This document shows, piece after piece, positions 1-7,233 of a stretch of 58,838 bases of DNA; position 1 is the first letter of the stretch; the number at the start of each line of letters is the position of its first letter. A program made the translations under genes and the position numbers. This DNA is from Chryseobacterium sp. S0630 (lineage in GTDB: Bacteria > Bacteroidota > Bacteroidia > Flavobacteriales > Weeksellaceae): contig NZ_JAMZGF010000031.1 in the NCBI RefSeq assembly GCF_024158915.1, positions 1 through 58,838 of the forward strand. The letters are read 5' to 3'. The notes under the pieces are model-generated. The model searched no databases and was not told the origin of the DNA. It saw only the letters and a program-made list of their open reading frames with translations.

Positions 1-2
1 TG

Positions 3-76
3 CGATCCGGACGGGACTCGAACCCGCGACCTCCGCCGTGACAGGGCGGCATTCTAACCAGCTGAACTACCGGATC
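3..76 (-). tRNA. tRNA-Asp (GTC)
   Basis: Read on the minus strand, the acceptor arms GATCCGG and CCGGATC pair fully, and the T-loop GGTTCGAGTCCC and the D-arm are present. The anticodon stem-loop is CGCCCTGTCACGGCG with anticodon GTC. The discriminator is G, as expected for Asp, and no CCA is encoded. A consensus promoter lies just upstream. Confidence 0.95.
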
Positions 77-112
77 ATTATTTGAAAGAACGTCGTTTCT
101 TTTTCGTGGTTG

Positions 113-143
113 CAAAATTACAACTTTTTTTGTTATCTGCAAA
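113..143 (-). promoter_or_regulatory. Bacteroidetes-type promoter for tRNA-Asp
   Basis: On the minus strand TTTG (140-143) is followed after 19 bases by TAATTTTG (113-120). This matches the Bacteroidetes primary sigma consensus TTTG-N19/20-TAnnTTTG. Transcription would start about 30 bases upstream of the mature tRNA-Asp. Confidence 0.7.
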
Positions 144-202
144 TTATTTTAAAAAAAATGCCTCCCAATACTGGAAGGCGTTCATTATCAAACTTATTTT
201 TT

Positions 203-520
203 TTATAAGTGAGCGCTTAATTTTTCAGCAATTACCTCTTTTGGAGCTACACCTACTAATTTATCTACTACTTCTCCATTCTTAAAAATAAGAACTGTAG
301 GAATATTTCTGATACCATACTGCATAGAAATCTCCTGGTTGTTGTCTACATCTACTTTTCCAACTACTGCTTTACCTTCAAAATCTGATGCTACTTCTTC
401 GATGATTGGTCCTAAAGTTCTACAAGGTCCGCACCATACTGCCCAGAAGTCTACTAATACCGGTTTGTCTGATTTTAAAACCGTATCCTGAAATGAGCTG
501 TCTGTAATTTCTAAAGCCAT
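203..520 (-). CDS. trxA: thioredoxin
   Basis: Cytosolic dithiol-disulfide oxidoreductase of 105 aa, the normal length for a single-domain thioredoxin. The redox motif WCGPC gives Cys30 and Cys33, followed by the cis-Pro region RNIPTVLIFKNG and the C-terminal helix. There is no signal peptide, so it acts in the cytoplasm on reductases and damaged proteins. The start ATG is at the natural family N-terminus. It lies downstream of the cysteine desulfurase gene, but a TAATTTTG -7 box at 577-584 suggests its own promoter. Confidence 0.95.
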   Translation of the reverse strand: MALEITDSSFQDTVLKSDKPVLVDFWAVWCGPCRTLGPIIEEVASDFEGKAVVGKVDVDNNQEISMQYGIRNIPTVLIFKNGEVVDKLVGVAPKEVIAEKLSAHL

Positions 521-576
521 TTTTGTTTCTTTTATTTTAATTAATATTATTTTCTTTTAATCCTTTATTGGATGTT

Positions 577-584
577 CAAAATTA
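577..584 (-). promoter_or_regulatory. -7 box upstream of trxA
   Basis: The minus strand reads TAATTTTG, the Bacteroidetes -7 consensus, about 57 bases before the trxA start and just outside the end of the cysteine desulfurase gene. A matching TTTG at the right spacing is not seen, so this is weaker than the tRNA promoters. Confidence 0.4.
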
Positions 585-603
585 CGCTTTTTAGAGCACA
601 AGC

Positions 604-1779
604 CTATCTATGCTCAACATTAGTTTTTTCTATAGTGTAATCGCTTGAAATTTCCTTTAATGCATTCACCAATGTATCAATCTCCGCTTTGGTCGTCATA
701 TGGCTGAACGAGATACGTAATGGAGTACAGTGATCCATTTCGTCCTCAGAAAGTACCATCATCATTACCATTGAAGGTTTTGACGCTCCTGATGAGCATG
801 CACTTCCCTGAGAGATGGCAATCCCTTTCATATCCAATTGAAGTCCTATGAGTGGATTTTTATAAGGCAATAAAGCACTTAAAACGGTATAAAGACTGTT
901 TTCTTTTTCAGCACTTCTTCCATTAAATTTAATTCCTTCTATTTCAGCAGAAAGTCTTTCAATTGCATAATCCTTTATACTCTGCATATGGTTGGTATAT
1001 TCCTCCATATGATTCAGAGAAAGTTCTAATGCTTTTCCTAATCCTACGATACCACAAACATTTTCAGTACCTGCTCTAAGGCTTCTTTCCTGAGGACCTC
1101 CGGTAATAATTCCTTTTAAACCTGTCGCTTTTCTGATAAACGCAAATCCAGCACCTTTTGGCCCGTGAAATTTATGAGCACTGCAGGATGCAAAGTCTAC
1201 AGGAATATCAGAGAAATCAAGGTTCATATGAGCCATTGTCTGTACCGTATCTGAATGGAAAAGTGCATGATGCTCTTTGCACAGCTGCGCAACCTGTTTA
1301 AGGTTGATGATATTCCCAATTTCGTTGTTGGCATGCATTAAGCTTACCAATGTTTTTTTATCTGAAGCTTTTAAAAGTTCTTCTAATTTAGCAAGATCAA
1401 TATCTCCTTTTTCATTCGGGCGGATGTAGTTTACTTCTACACCTTTTCTGCTTTTCATATCCAGAATACTTTCAGAAACGCATTTATGTTCCAGAGGAGA
1501 ACTGATGATTCTTTCCACTCCAAGGTGTTCTACCGAGGATTTGATGATCATATTGTTTGATTCGGTACCACAGGAAGTGAAAATAATTTCAGCAGGAGTT
1601 ACATGAAGATAGTCTGCAACCTGTCGTCTTACATTTTCAATAAGGATTTTTGCTTCCTGACCAAAACTGTGTGTTGAAGACGGGTTTCCGAAATTCATTT
1701 TCATAGTGCCAACCATTGCATCTATAACTTCTTCTGCAAGCGGAGTGGTTGCGGCATTATCTAAATATACTTTATCCAT
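604..1779 (-). CDS. cysteine desulfurase (NifS/IscS family)
   Basis: PLP-dependent enzyme of 391 aa that removes sulfur from cysteine as an enzyme persulfide, feeding Fe-S cluster and thio-tRNA synthesis. The PLP lysine is Lys203 in SAHKFHGPKG. The catalytic cysteine is Cys328 in the loop QGSACSSG. The N-terminal VYLDNAATTP is typical of aminotransferase class V. No IscU or regulator gene lies next to it, so I cannot say whether it is the housekeeping IscS or a NifS-like paralog. It follows the PrcB-like lipoprotein gene by 2 bases and probably shares its transcript. Confidence 0.92.
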   Translation of the reverse strand: MDKVYLDNAATTPLAEEVIDAMVGTMKMNFGNPSSTHSFGQEAKILIENVRRQVADYLHVTPAEIIFTSCGTESNNMIIKSSVEHLGVERIISSPLEHKCVSESILDMKSRKGVEVNYIRPNEKGDIDLAKLEELLKASDKKTLVSLMHANNEIGNIINLKQVAQLCKEHHALFHSDTVQTMAHMNLDFSDIPVDFASCSAHKFHGPKGAGFAFIRKATGLKGIITGGPQERSLRAGTENVCGIVGLGKALELSLNHMEEYTNHMQSIKDYAIERLSAEIEGIKFNGRSAEKENSLYTVLSALLPYKNPLIGLQLDMKGIAISQGSACSSGASKPSMVMMMVLSEDEMDHCTPLRISFSHMTTKAEIDTLVNALKEISSDYTIEKTNVEHR

Positions 1780-1781
1780 TA

Positions 1782-2249
1782 TTATTTTGAATATTTTAAT
1801 TCTACAGAGGTAAATTTATAATCTGTGGGAACAGTAAATATAAACCAAGGGCTTGAGATCACCTGAATTTCCATTCCACCGGAAGGTTCTCCAGCCGGAA
1901 CTTCTACATACAGAATCTGATTTTTCACAGATATACTTTTGATCTCTTCAATTTTGTGGCTCCCAGATCTGAAGGTTCCCAAATTGTATAAAACGACTTT
2001 TTTATTTTTCGGAAACTGCGGATATTTGATATAAGATTCTTTTCCTATTTCTGAAATACCAAAACTTCCGCTGATAATGTTGCGGAAATCCTTTTCTTCC
2101 TTAATAATTCTAAAGCCAGGAGTCTCAGCTCCTCCCTGAGATTCAGAGACAAGAAGTTCAGCATTTCCCTGCATAGCAGAAGATTTCTGAGATGAAGTGC
2201 TTGCACAGCTCATGAAAATTGCTGTACATGCGATTAACAGGCTTTTCAT
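1782..2249 (-). CDS. PrcB-like lipoprotein
   Basis: A 155-aa predicted lipoprotein: the N-terminus MKSLLIACTAIFMSCAS has a lipobox ending at Cys15. The C-terminal half (about residues 80-150) has the alternating strand pattern of the PrcB C-terminal domain: KVVLYNLGTFRSGSHKIEEI, then a valine-rich strand, then SSPWFIFTVP. PrcB was named as a subunit of a treponemal protease complex, and most homologs are of unknown role. No protease gene is adjacent. Gaps to its neighbours are short (24 bases to the HAD gene, 2 to the desulfurase gene), so it is probably co-transcribed. The family call is by pattern only. Confidence 0.6.
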   Translation of the reverse strand: MKSLLIACTAIFMSCASTSSQKSSAMQGNAELLVSESQGGAETPGFRIIKEEKDFRNIISGSFGISEIGKESYIKYPQFPKNKKVVLYNLGTFRSGSHKIEEIKSISVKNQILYVEVPAGEPSGGMEIQVISSPWFIFTVPTDYKFTSVELKYSK

Positions 2250-2273
2250 TTTTTACAATTTTATCTCCCAAAA

Positions 2274-2861
2274 TTAGTGAAAAAATTGGTAATGTCCTTC
2301 ATTTGCCCATTTCAACATTGGCCGATCTCCTGAAGTATCACCAAATGCAATAATTTTATCGTACTTAGAATCGTTAATTTCCTCTTTAATTCTTACCAGT
2401 TTTTCTTTTCCGTTACAGTTTTTTCCTATAAAATTTCCGGTGAAAACTCCGTTCTTAAACTCTGCCCGCGTAGAAACAAGCTCCATTTTCAGTTCATCAG
2501 CGAAAGGTTTCACCCAGATATCTAATGATGCTGTTACCAATAAACTCTGTGTATTATTCCTATCGATATTTTTTATAAAGTCTAATGCATTTTCCCTCAC
2601 TATTTTAGGATAATGCTGTTCAAAAAACTGTTTAGACTTCAGTTCGATTTTTTCCTGGGTCTGGCCTCTTAAAATAGAGCCAATAAAGCTTTTTTTCACT
2701 TTTTCTGTTTCAGCAAGTTTCAGCTTCAGCAGAATAAAGAGAGGTACATGTCTTAAAAATTGTATACGATATTTTGTAGAATCGTAAAATTTAAGATACA
2801 TAAACATTGTATCTTTATAAGTAAGGGTTCCGTCAAAATCAAAACAATACAATTTTTTCAT
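2274..2861 (-). CDS. HAD-IB family phosphatase, candidate polyprenyl-phosphoryl-phosphoribose phosphatase
   Basis: A 195-aa HAD hydrolase. Motif I is CFDFDGTLT with nucleophile Asp8 and acid Asp10. Motif II is LLVTASL, motif III contains GKEKLVRI, and motif IV is AFGDTSGDRPML. A helical cap lies between motifs I and II, as in the SerB-like subfamily. It is the last gene of a run UbiA-like, DprE1-like, DprE2-like, HAD with a 4-base gap to its neighbour. In mycobacteria a phosphatase must remove the 5-phosphate after the UbiA step and before DprE1. This protein is well placed to do that job, but the role is inferred from context only. A serine phosphatase or other small-metabolite role is possible. 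Confidence 0.7.
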   Translation of the reverse strand: MKKLYCFDFDGTLTYKDTMFMYLKFYDSTKYRIQFLRHVPLFILLKLKLAETEKVKKSFIGSILRGQTQEKIELKSKQFFEQHYPKIVRENALDFIKNIDRNNTQSLLVTASLDIWVKPFADELKMELVSTRAEFKNGVFTGNFIGKNCNGKEKLVRIKEEINDSKYDKIIAFGDTSGDRPMLKWANEGHYQFFH

Positions 2862-2865
2862 TTTT

Positions 2866-3591
2866 TTAAAGCTTTAATTTCTTGAATATAAACTCAGGGA
2901 TATTCCTGATAATCATCATAATAATACTCCAAACCGGCAAAACATATGCCACATTTTTCTGCTTTTTGAAGGCTTTGTAAATACAGGAAGCAGCTTGTTT
3001 GGGACTTGCTGTCAGTTTCGGATTTAGAGGCAGGCCTTCTGTCATCTTAGTTTCCATAAACCCCGGTTTTATGGTAAGAACGTGTACTTTTTTATCAAAA
3101 AGGTAGTTTCTCAACCCACTCAGATAAGCAGTAAAAGCTGCTTTGGCACTTCCATAGATAAAATTGCTCTGCCTTCCCCGGTCTCCTGCCACAGATGAAA
3201 GCCCGATAATCGTTCCGGATCTTCTGCTTTCAAACTTATGAGCAAAATAATTCATCACAGGAACCAGTTTTGAATAATTGATATCAATGATACGTTCTGT
3301 ATTTCTGTTATCATACAATCCTTCTTCGGTTCCTTCTCCTAAATATCCTACGGCACAAAATAATACATTTGAATTGATATTATCAAATCTATTGTAATCA
3401 ATTTCTTTAGTCAGATCCAGTTCAATGACTTCCGCCTGTTGTAGAAACTTCACATCGAGGTGTCTTGCAAAACGCTCTGTAGTTTCTTTATTTGAGGTAA
3501 AAAGATAGATTTTTTCAAACTTCTCGCCTTCCTGAAGTGCCTTTTCCACAAAAGCCTGTGCCACTTCAGATGTACTTCCCAGAACTATCAT
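2866..3591 (-). CDS. SDR oxidoreductase, DprE2-like
   Basis: A short-chain dehydrogenase/reductase of 241 aa. The N-terminal cofactor loop is VLGSTSEVAQ, the NxxS-type serine region is GLSSVAGDRG, and the catalytic pair is in YGSAKAAF (Tyr-x-x-x-Lys). The C-terminus is a hydrophobic and basic tail. It begins at the stop codon of the DprE1-like gene with a 1-base overlap (TAATG), so translation is coupled. In the mycobacterial system DprE2 reduces the keto intermediate made by DprE1 to decaprenyl-phosphoryl-arabinose. The same role is inferred here, with an unknown lipid chain length. SDR sequence alone does not set substrate. Confidence 0.75.
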   Translation of the reverse strand: MIVLGSTSEVAQAFVEKALQEGEKFEKIYLFTSNKETTERFARHLDVKFLQQAEVIELDLTKEIDYNRFDNINSNVLFCAVGYLGEGTEEGLYDNRNTERIIDINYSKLVPVMNYFAHKFESRRSGTIIGLSSVAGDRGRQSNFIYGSAKAAFTAYLSGLRNYLFDKKVHVLTIKPGFMETKMTEGLPLNPKLTASPKQAASCIYKAFKKQKNVAYVLPVWSIIMMIIRNIPEFIFKKLKL

Positions 3592-4910
3592 TATGAGTTA
3601 TTATTTATGATTCTTTTGTGCTGTAAAGACACAAATTTAGGATTTTGAATATTTTTCAGGTAATTGGTAAGGGATGACCTGCTCATGCTGTCTTTGGTAA
3701 GATAAATTCTTCCTCCGAACTCCTGAACAATAGCATCCAGCTGATCTACCAGTTTTTTCAGTTTTGAATTAACTTTAAAATCAAGAGCCAACGTATACCC
3801 TTCTACAGGAAATGAGTTGTAAGCCTGAGGATTGTTTTTTCCAAAAAGTTTTAAAACCGCTAAGAATGAACCGTTCCCGCTTTTGGCAATCGTTTCAAGA
3901 ATTCTTTTCATTCCTTCTTTTCCTGCTTCTTTAGGAATTACCATCTGGTACTGTATAAAACCTGACTTCCCGTAAATTTTGTTCCAATCTGTGATAGCAT
4001 CCAAAGGATAGAAAAACGTTTCATAATCGATAAAGTTTTTCACTTCTTTTTTAGACTGTTTTTTATAGTACAACCAGTTGAATATTTTTACGGTAAGGGC
4101 ATTCAGTACAAATCCCGGAAAATAAAAAGGAACGGTAGGTTGTAATTTTTTCTTTAGTCTTAAAGGTGTTTTTGAAAAACTTTGGGGAAGTTCATGCTGA
4201 AACGCATGTTCTCCTCTCATGAGAATACTTCTTCCGATATTTTTTCCTTTCTGCAGGCAATCAATCCATGCAACAGTGTAGGTCCAGTTTTCACTTTCAT
4301 CGAACAGCTTAAATATCTCATCCAGATTGTCTGCTTTTATACTTTCCTGACGGATGTATGCAGACTCTATATTTTTAAGTTTAAATTTTGCAGTAAGAAT
4401 AATTCCTGTAAGTCCCATTCCACCAATGGTAGCCCAGAACTTTTCTGCATTCTCTTCTCTGGAACAGGTCATAATTTCCCCCTTCTCAGTCATTAACTTA
4501 AATTCGATCACATATTCTGAAAAACATCCTTCTGCATGATGGTTTTTTCCATGAACATCGGAAGCGATAGCTCCTCCTACTGATATAAATTTTGTCCCGG
4601 GAGTAACATATAGAAAGTATCCCTGCGGAACCGCTATTTCCAGCACATCTGAAAGCAGCACTCCGGATTCACATTCTATGATTCCGTTCAATCGGTCAAA
4701 ATTGATGAATTTATTTAATTTTTTAGTTGAAAATATAGATTCTCCCAACGAAGCATCTCCATAGCATCTCCCGTTTCCTCTCGCAATAACCTCGTTGTGA
4801 CTGAGTACAAATTCTTTTATTCTTTTGAAACTGTCCTCAGATCTCATTTCCTTCTCTACTATTGGGAAATTTCCCCAGTTTGTAACTTTCTGTATGAAAT
4901 TCGGTTTCAT
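3591..4910 (-). CDS. FAD-binding oxidoreductase, DprE1-like
   Basis: A 439-aa FAD enzyme of the PCMH/VAO fold. The FAD-binding segment is ARGNGRCYGDASLG near residue 45. GGAIASDVHGKNHH follows near residue 125, with the conserved HGKNHH also found in DprE1. The C-terminal substrate domain ends with IYLTKDS, whose Lys406 fits the essential Lys418 of M. tuberculosis DprE1. With the same offset, the position of the drug-binding Cys387 is Ala375. DprE1 oxidises the 2-OH of polyprenyl-phosphoryl-ribose. The gene overlaps the UbiA-like gene by 4 bases (ATGA) and the DprE2-like gene by 1, so the three are a coupled operon. Confidence 0.82.
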   Translation of the reverse strand: MKPNFIQKVTNWGNFPIVEKEMRSEDSFKRIKEFVLSHNEVIARGNGRCYGDASLGESIFSTKKLNKFINFDRLNGIIECESGVLLSDVLEIAVPQGYFLYVTPGTKFISVGGAIASDVHGKNHHAEGCFSEYVIEFKLMTEKGEIMTCSREENAEKFWATIGGMGLTGIILTAKFKLKNIESAYIRQESIKADNLDEIFKLFDESENWTYTVAWIDCLQKGKNIGRSILMRGEHAFQHELPQSFSKTPLRLKKKLQPTVPFYFPGFVLNALTVKIFNWLYYKKQSKKEVKNFIDYETFFYPLDAITDWNKIYGKSGFIQYQMVIPKEAGKEGMKRILETIAKSGNGSFLAVLKLFGKNNPQAYNSFPVEGYTLALDFKVNSKLKKLVDQLDAIVQEFGGRIYLTKDSMSRSSLTNYLKNIQNPKFVSLQHKRIINNNS

Positions 4911-5794
4911 TTCTTAAAATAAATTTGAATTAAAAATGCAACTACCCAAAGCAATAAAGTAACCTGTATATAACGGTCTCTGTAAACAATTTTTGTAGGA
5001 GATTCCGTTCTGTTATAAACCAGTGTCTGCTGAAGATATCTTAACAACGCAAATACAACGAAAATCACGGTATAAAAAACTCTTTCGTGAAATCTCTCCT
5101 GAACTTCGGGAGAAAGGGTAAACATCAGGTAGCAAACAATAGCCAGTGTAATAGAAATAGATAAGGCTATATCTGCAAACTGAACATTATATCCATCCAG
5201 TGCCTTTCTTGTTTTTCCTGAAACCTGGGCATTGATAAGTTCTCCCCTTCTTTTTCCTATAGCCAGTACCAAAGCCAATACAAACGTCAGTAGAATCGCC
5301 CATTGTGAGATACTGATTCCGGTAATATAACCTCCAGCCAGTACACGTAATACGAATCCTATGGCAATGATAAAGATATCAATGATAGGAACATGCTTCA
5401 GCCTGAAAGTATAGGCAAGATTCATAACCACATAAAACCCTATGATGATTGCAAATTTCCAAAGAAATTCATGGAAATAAAGTTGAGTAAAAAATACAAG
5501 AACTATATCAACCACGATAAGGCCTATAAGAATTCCTATCGCTTTTGATTTTGAAATAGCTCCACTCGCTAATGGTCTTCTTCTTTTTTCCGGGTGCTTT
5601 CTGTCTGCTTCAATATCATTGTAATCATTCAGGATATAGACAACACTTGCTGCAAGCGAAAATATGACAAATGCAAAAATGCTTTTGAGAAGCAGATCTA
5701 TATTGGTAATATTACCTGAAAAGAACAGAGGGACAAATACAAAAAGGTTTTTCACCCATTGCTCCACACGGAGCAGCTTTAAATATTTCTTCAT
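4907..5794 (-). CDS. UbiA-family prenyltransferase, polyprenyl-phosphate phosphoribosyltransferase-like
   Basis: An integral membrane protein of 295 aa with about 8-9 hydrophobic segments. The Asp-rich motif NDYNDIEADRKHPEKRRRPL near residue 57 is the form found in decaprenyl-phosphate phosphoribose synthases (ND..D...D..HP.KR.RP), not the ubiquinone-type motif. The expected reaction is transfer of 5-phosphoribose from PRPP to a polyprenyl phosphate at the inner membrane. It is the first gene of the four-gene operon and overlaps the DprE1-like gene by 4 bases. Other UbiA substrates cannot be excluded, but the operon partners support this one. Confidence 0.82.
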   Translation of the reverse strand: MKKYLKLLRVEQWVKNLFVFVPLFFSGNITNIDLLLKSIFAFVIFSLAASVVYILNDYNDIEADRKHPEKRRRPLASGAISKSKAIGILIGLIVVDIVLVFFTQLYFHEFLWKFAIIIGFYVVMNLAYTFRLKHVPIIDIFIIAIGFVLRVLAGGYITGISISQWAILLTFVLALVLAIGKRRGELINAQVSGKTRKALDGYNVQFADIALSISITLAIVCYLMFTLSPEVQERFHERVFYTVIFVVFALLRYLQQTLVYNRTESPTKIVYRDRYIQVTLLLWVVAFLIQIYFKK

Positions 5795-5854
5795 TTATGT
5801 TATTTCAAATACAAAAATAATAAATTCAAAATTTCTAGCATAAAAATACAAAAA

Positions 5855-5876
5855 AAACCGCCGGGGCGGTCTTTTA
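5855..5876 (-). terminator. intrinsic terminator after the OmpA-like gene
   Basis: On the minus strand a GC-rich hairpin (ACCGCC arms closing a CC loop, 5857-5870) runs into an unbroken T run. It ends the transcript of the OmpA-like lipoprotein gene and separates it from the UbiA operon. Confidence 0.8.
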
Positions 5877-5901
5877 CGAAAATATTTATATATTAAATTA
5901 A

Positions 5902-6591
5902 CTATTGCCCTTGTTTGGCATCGTTAATCATTTTTTCATTGGCAGTAATAGCAAACTCTACTCTTCTGTTTTTAGCTCTTCCTTCATCGGTATCGTTGCT
6001 TGCTACAGGCATTGCTTCACCTTCACCTTTTGTAAACATTCTGCTTGATGCAATTCCTTTTCCTGATAAATAGGCTTTCACAGCGTCTGCTCTTCTTTGA
6101 GAAAGTTTAAGATTGTACTCATCCGAACCTTTACTGTCTGTATGACCATAAATGTTGATATTGGTATCTGGGTTGTTAACCAGTACTTCAGCTAATTTAT
6201 CAAGGTTTGTCTGTGCTACAGAAGTAAGGTTTGAAGAGTCGAAAGCGAAGTTAACAATACTTTCATTCATGGTTACTTTAATACCATCTCCTACTCTTTC
6301 TACCTGAGCTCCTGGTAAAGTTTCTTTAATATCTTTAGCCTGCTTATCCATTTTGTTACCGATAACGTTACCTGCAACACCACCGATAATACCTCCTAAT
6401 ACAGCTCCGATAGCACCGTTTCCTCCTTTACCTACATTATTTCCAAGGATACCTCCCAGTACTGCTCCTGAAGCAACACCTACTGCTGTACCTCTTTGTT
6501 GGTGATTTGAATTCTGAACCGCTTCACAGCTTGTCAATAATAATGCTGATGACAAGAAAAGGGCTCCTACGTATGTTTTTGTAAATTTCAT
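5902..6591 (-). CDS. OmpA-family lipoprotein
   Basis: A 229-aa outer-membrane lipoprotein with a lipobox LLLTSC at Cys22. Residues about 35-85 are glycine-rich (VASGAVLGGILGNNVG and similar), a glycine-zipper segment that can sit in a membrane. Residues about 105-220 are an OmpA/Pal peptidoglycan-binding domain with the signature YGHTDSKGSDEYNLKLSQRR. The same architecture is seen in the YiaD family. It probably ties the outer membrane to peptidoglycan. It is read as a separate unit with its own terminator downstream. Confidence 0.9.
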   Translation of the reverse strand: MKFTKTYVGALFLSSALLLTSCEAVQNSNHQQRGTAVGVASGAVLGGILGNNVGKGGNGAIGAVLGGIIGGVAGNVIGNKMDKQAKDIKETLPGAQVERVGDGIKVTMNESIVNFAFDSSNLTSVAQTNLDKLAEVLVNNPDTNINIYGHTDSKGSDEYNLKLSQRRADAVKAYLSGKGIASSRMFTKGEGEAMPVASNDTDEGRAKNRRVEFAITANEKMINDAKQGQ

Positions 6592-6617
6592 TTTTTTTGA
6601 TCTTTTATGTTGATAAA

Positions 6618-7109
6618 TTATTTCATTCCTGTTCTCTGGAAGTTGTAAACTACTTTTACATTACCTCCTTCAAAAGGAACATCTTGCTCAAGTGAAAACT
6701 GATCTGTAGTCTGATTGATCATTGTAAGGCTGTAACCAGCTGTATTTTGTTTTGCTTTTGTACCTGTAGCAATTTTTTTAAACATAAACGTATTACCGCC
6801 TTTTACTTCAAATTTGATAGGTTGTGTAATTGCCGGGCAATCTCCACCACCGTTTAAAGTATACGCTCCTGTCCAGTTATTAGGAATCAATCTCCAGTGG
6901 CTTCCTACGAAACACTGTGCGTCTGCACCTTCGTCAAAAGGTTTAATTTTATAACCTTTATCGTAATCTATGCTCACAATCTGCCAGTCTCCTTTCATTT
7001 TAAGGAAGTCGGCTCTTTGATTTTGAGATGTAGCTGCTTTGTTAACAGAGGAACACGAAACTGCAAAAAGTGATGTTCCCAACATCCCTGCAAGTAGTAA
7101 CTTTTTCAT
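6618..7109 (-). CDS. lipocalin-like lipoprotein
   Basis: A 163-aa predicted lipoprotein with lipobox SLFAVSC at Cys19. After a short linker comes a single beta-rich domain starting with MKGDWQIVSIDY, which resembles the opening G-x-W of lipocalins, with later strands such as YSLTMINQTTDQFSL. The conserved cysteines in AQCFVGSHW and GGGDCPAI may form a disulfide. The usual annotation would be lipocalin family protein, with the ligand unknown. It lies 26 bases upstream of the OmpA-like gene, and the two may share a transcript. Confidence 0.7.
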   Translation of the reverse strand: MKKLLLAGMLGTSLFAVSCSSVNKAATSQNQRADFLKMKGDWQIVSIDYDKGYKIKPFDEGADAQCFVGSHWRLIPNNWTGAYTLNGGGDCPAITQPIKFEVKGGNTFMFKKIATGTKAKQNTAGYSLTMINQTTDQFSLEQDVPFEGGNVKVVYNFQRTGMK

Positions 7110-7177
7110 TTTGTTGTTTATTATTTTGTTACTATAAAGTTACAAAAAACCGTGCCAAAATTTAAAATAAAAAATAA

Positions 7178-7203
7178 AAAGTCCGAAAAAATTCGGACTC
7201 TTT
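7178..7203 (-). terminator. intrinsic terminator after the subtilase gene
   Basis: The hairpin AGTCCGAA/TTCGGACT (7180-7199) is followed on the minus strand by a T run, just past the stop codon of the S8 protease. It is also A-rich on the other side and could act in both directions. Confidence 0.85.
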
Positions 7204-7233
7204 ATGGTTTCTCCTTAAACAGAGGGAGATAAA

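Noticed and set aside
82..285. A 67-aa reading frame on the plus strand near tRNA-Asp
   Set aside because: It runs antisense through the 3' end of trxA and the tRNA promoter, with low-complexity Phe/Leu composition.
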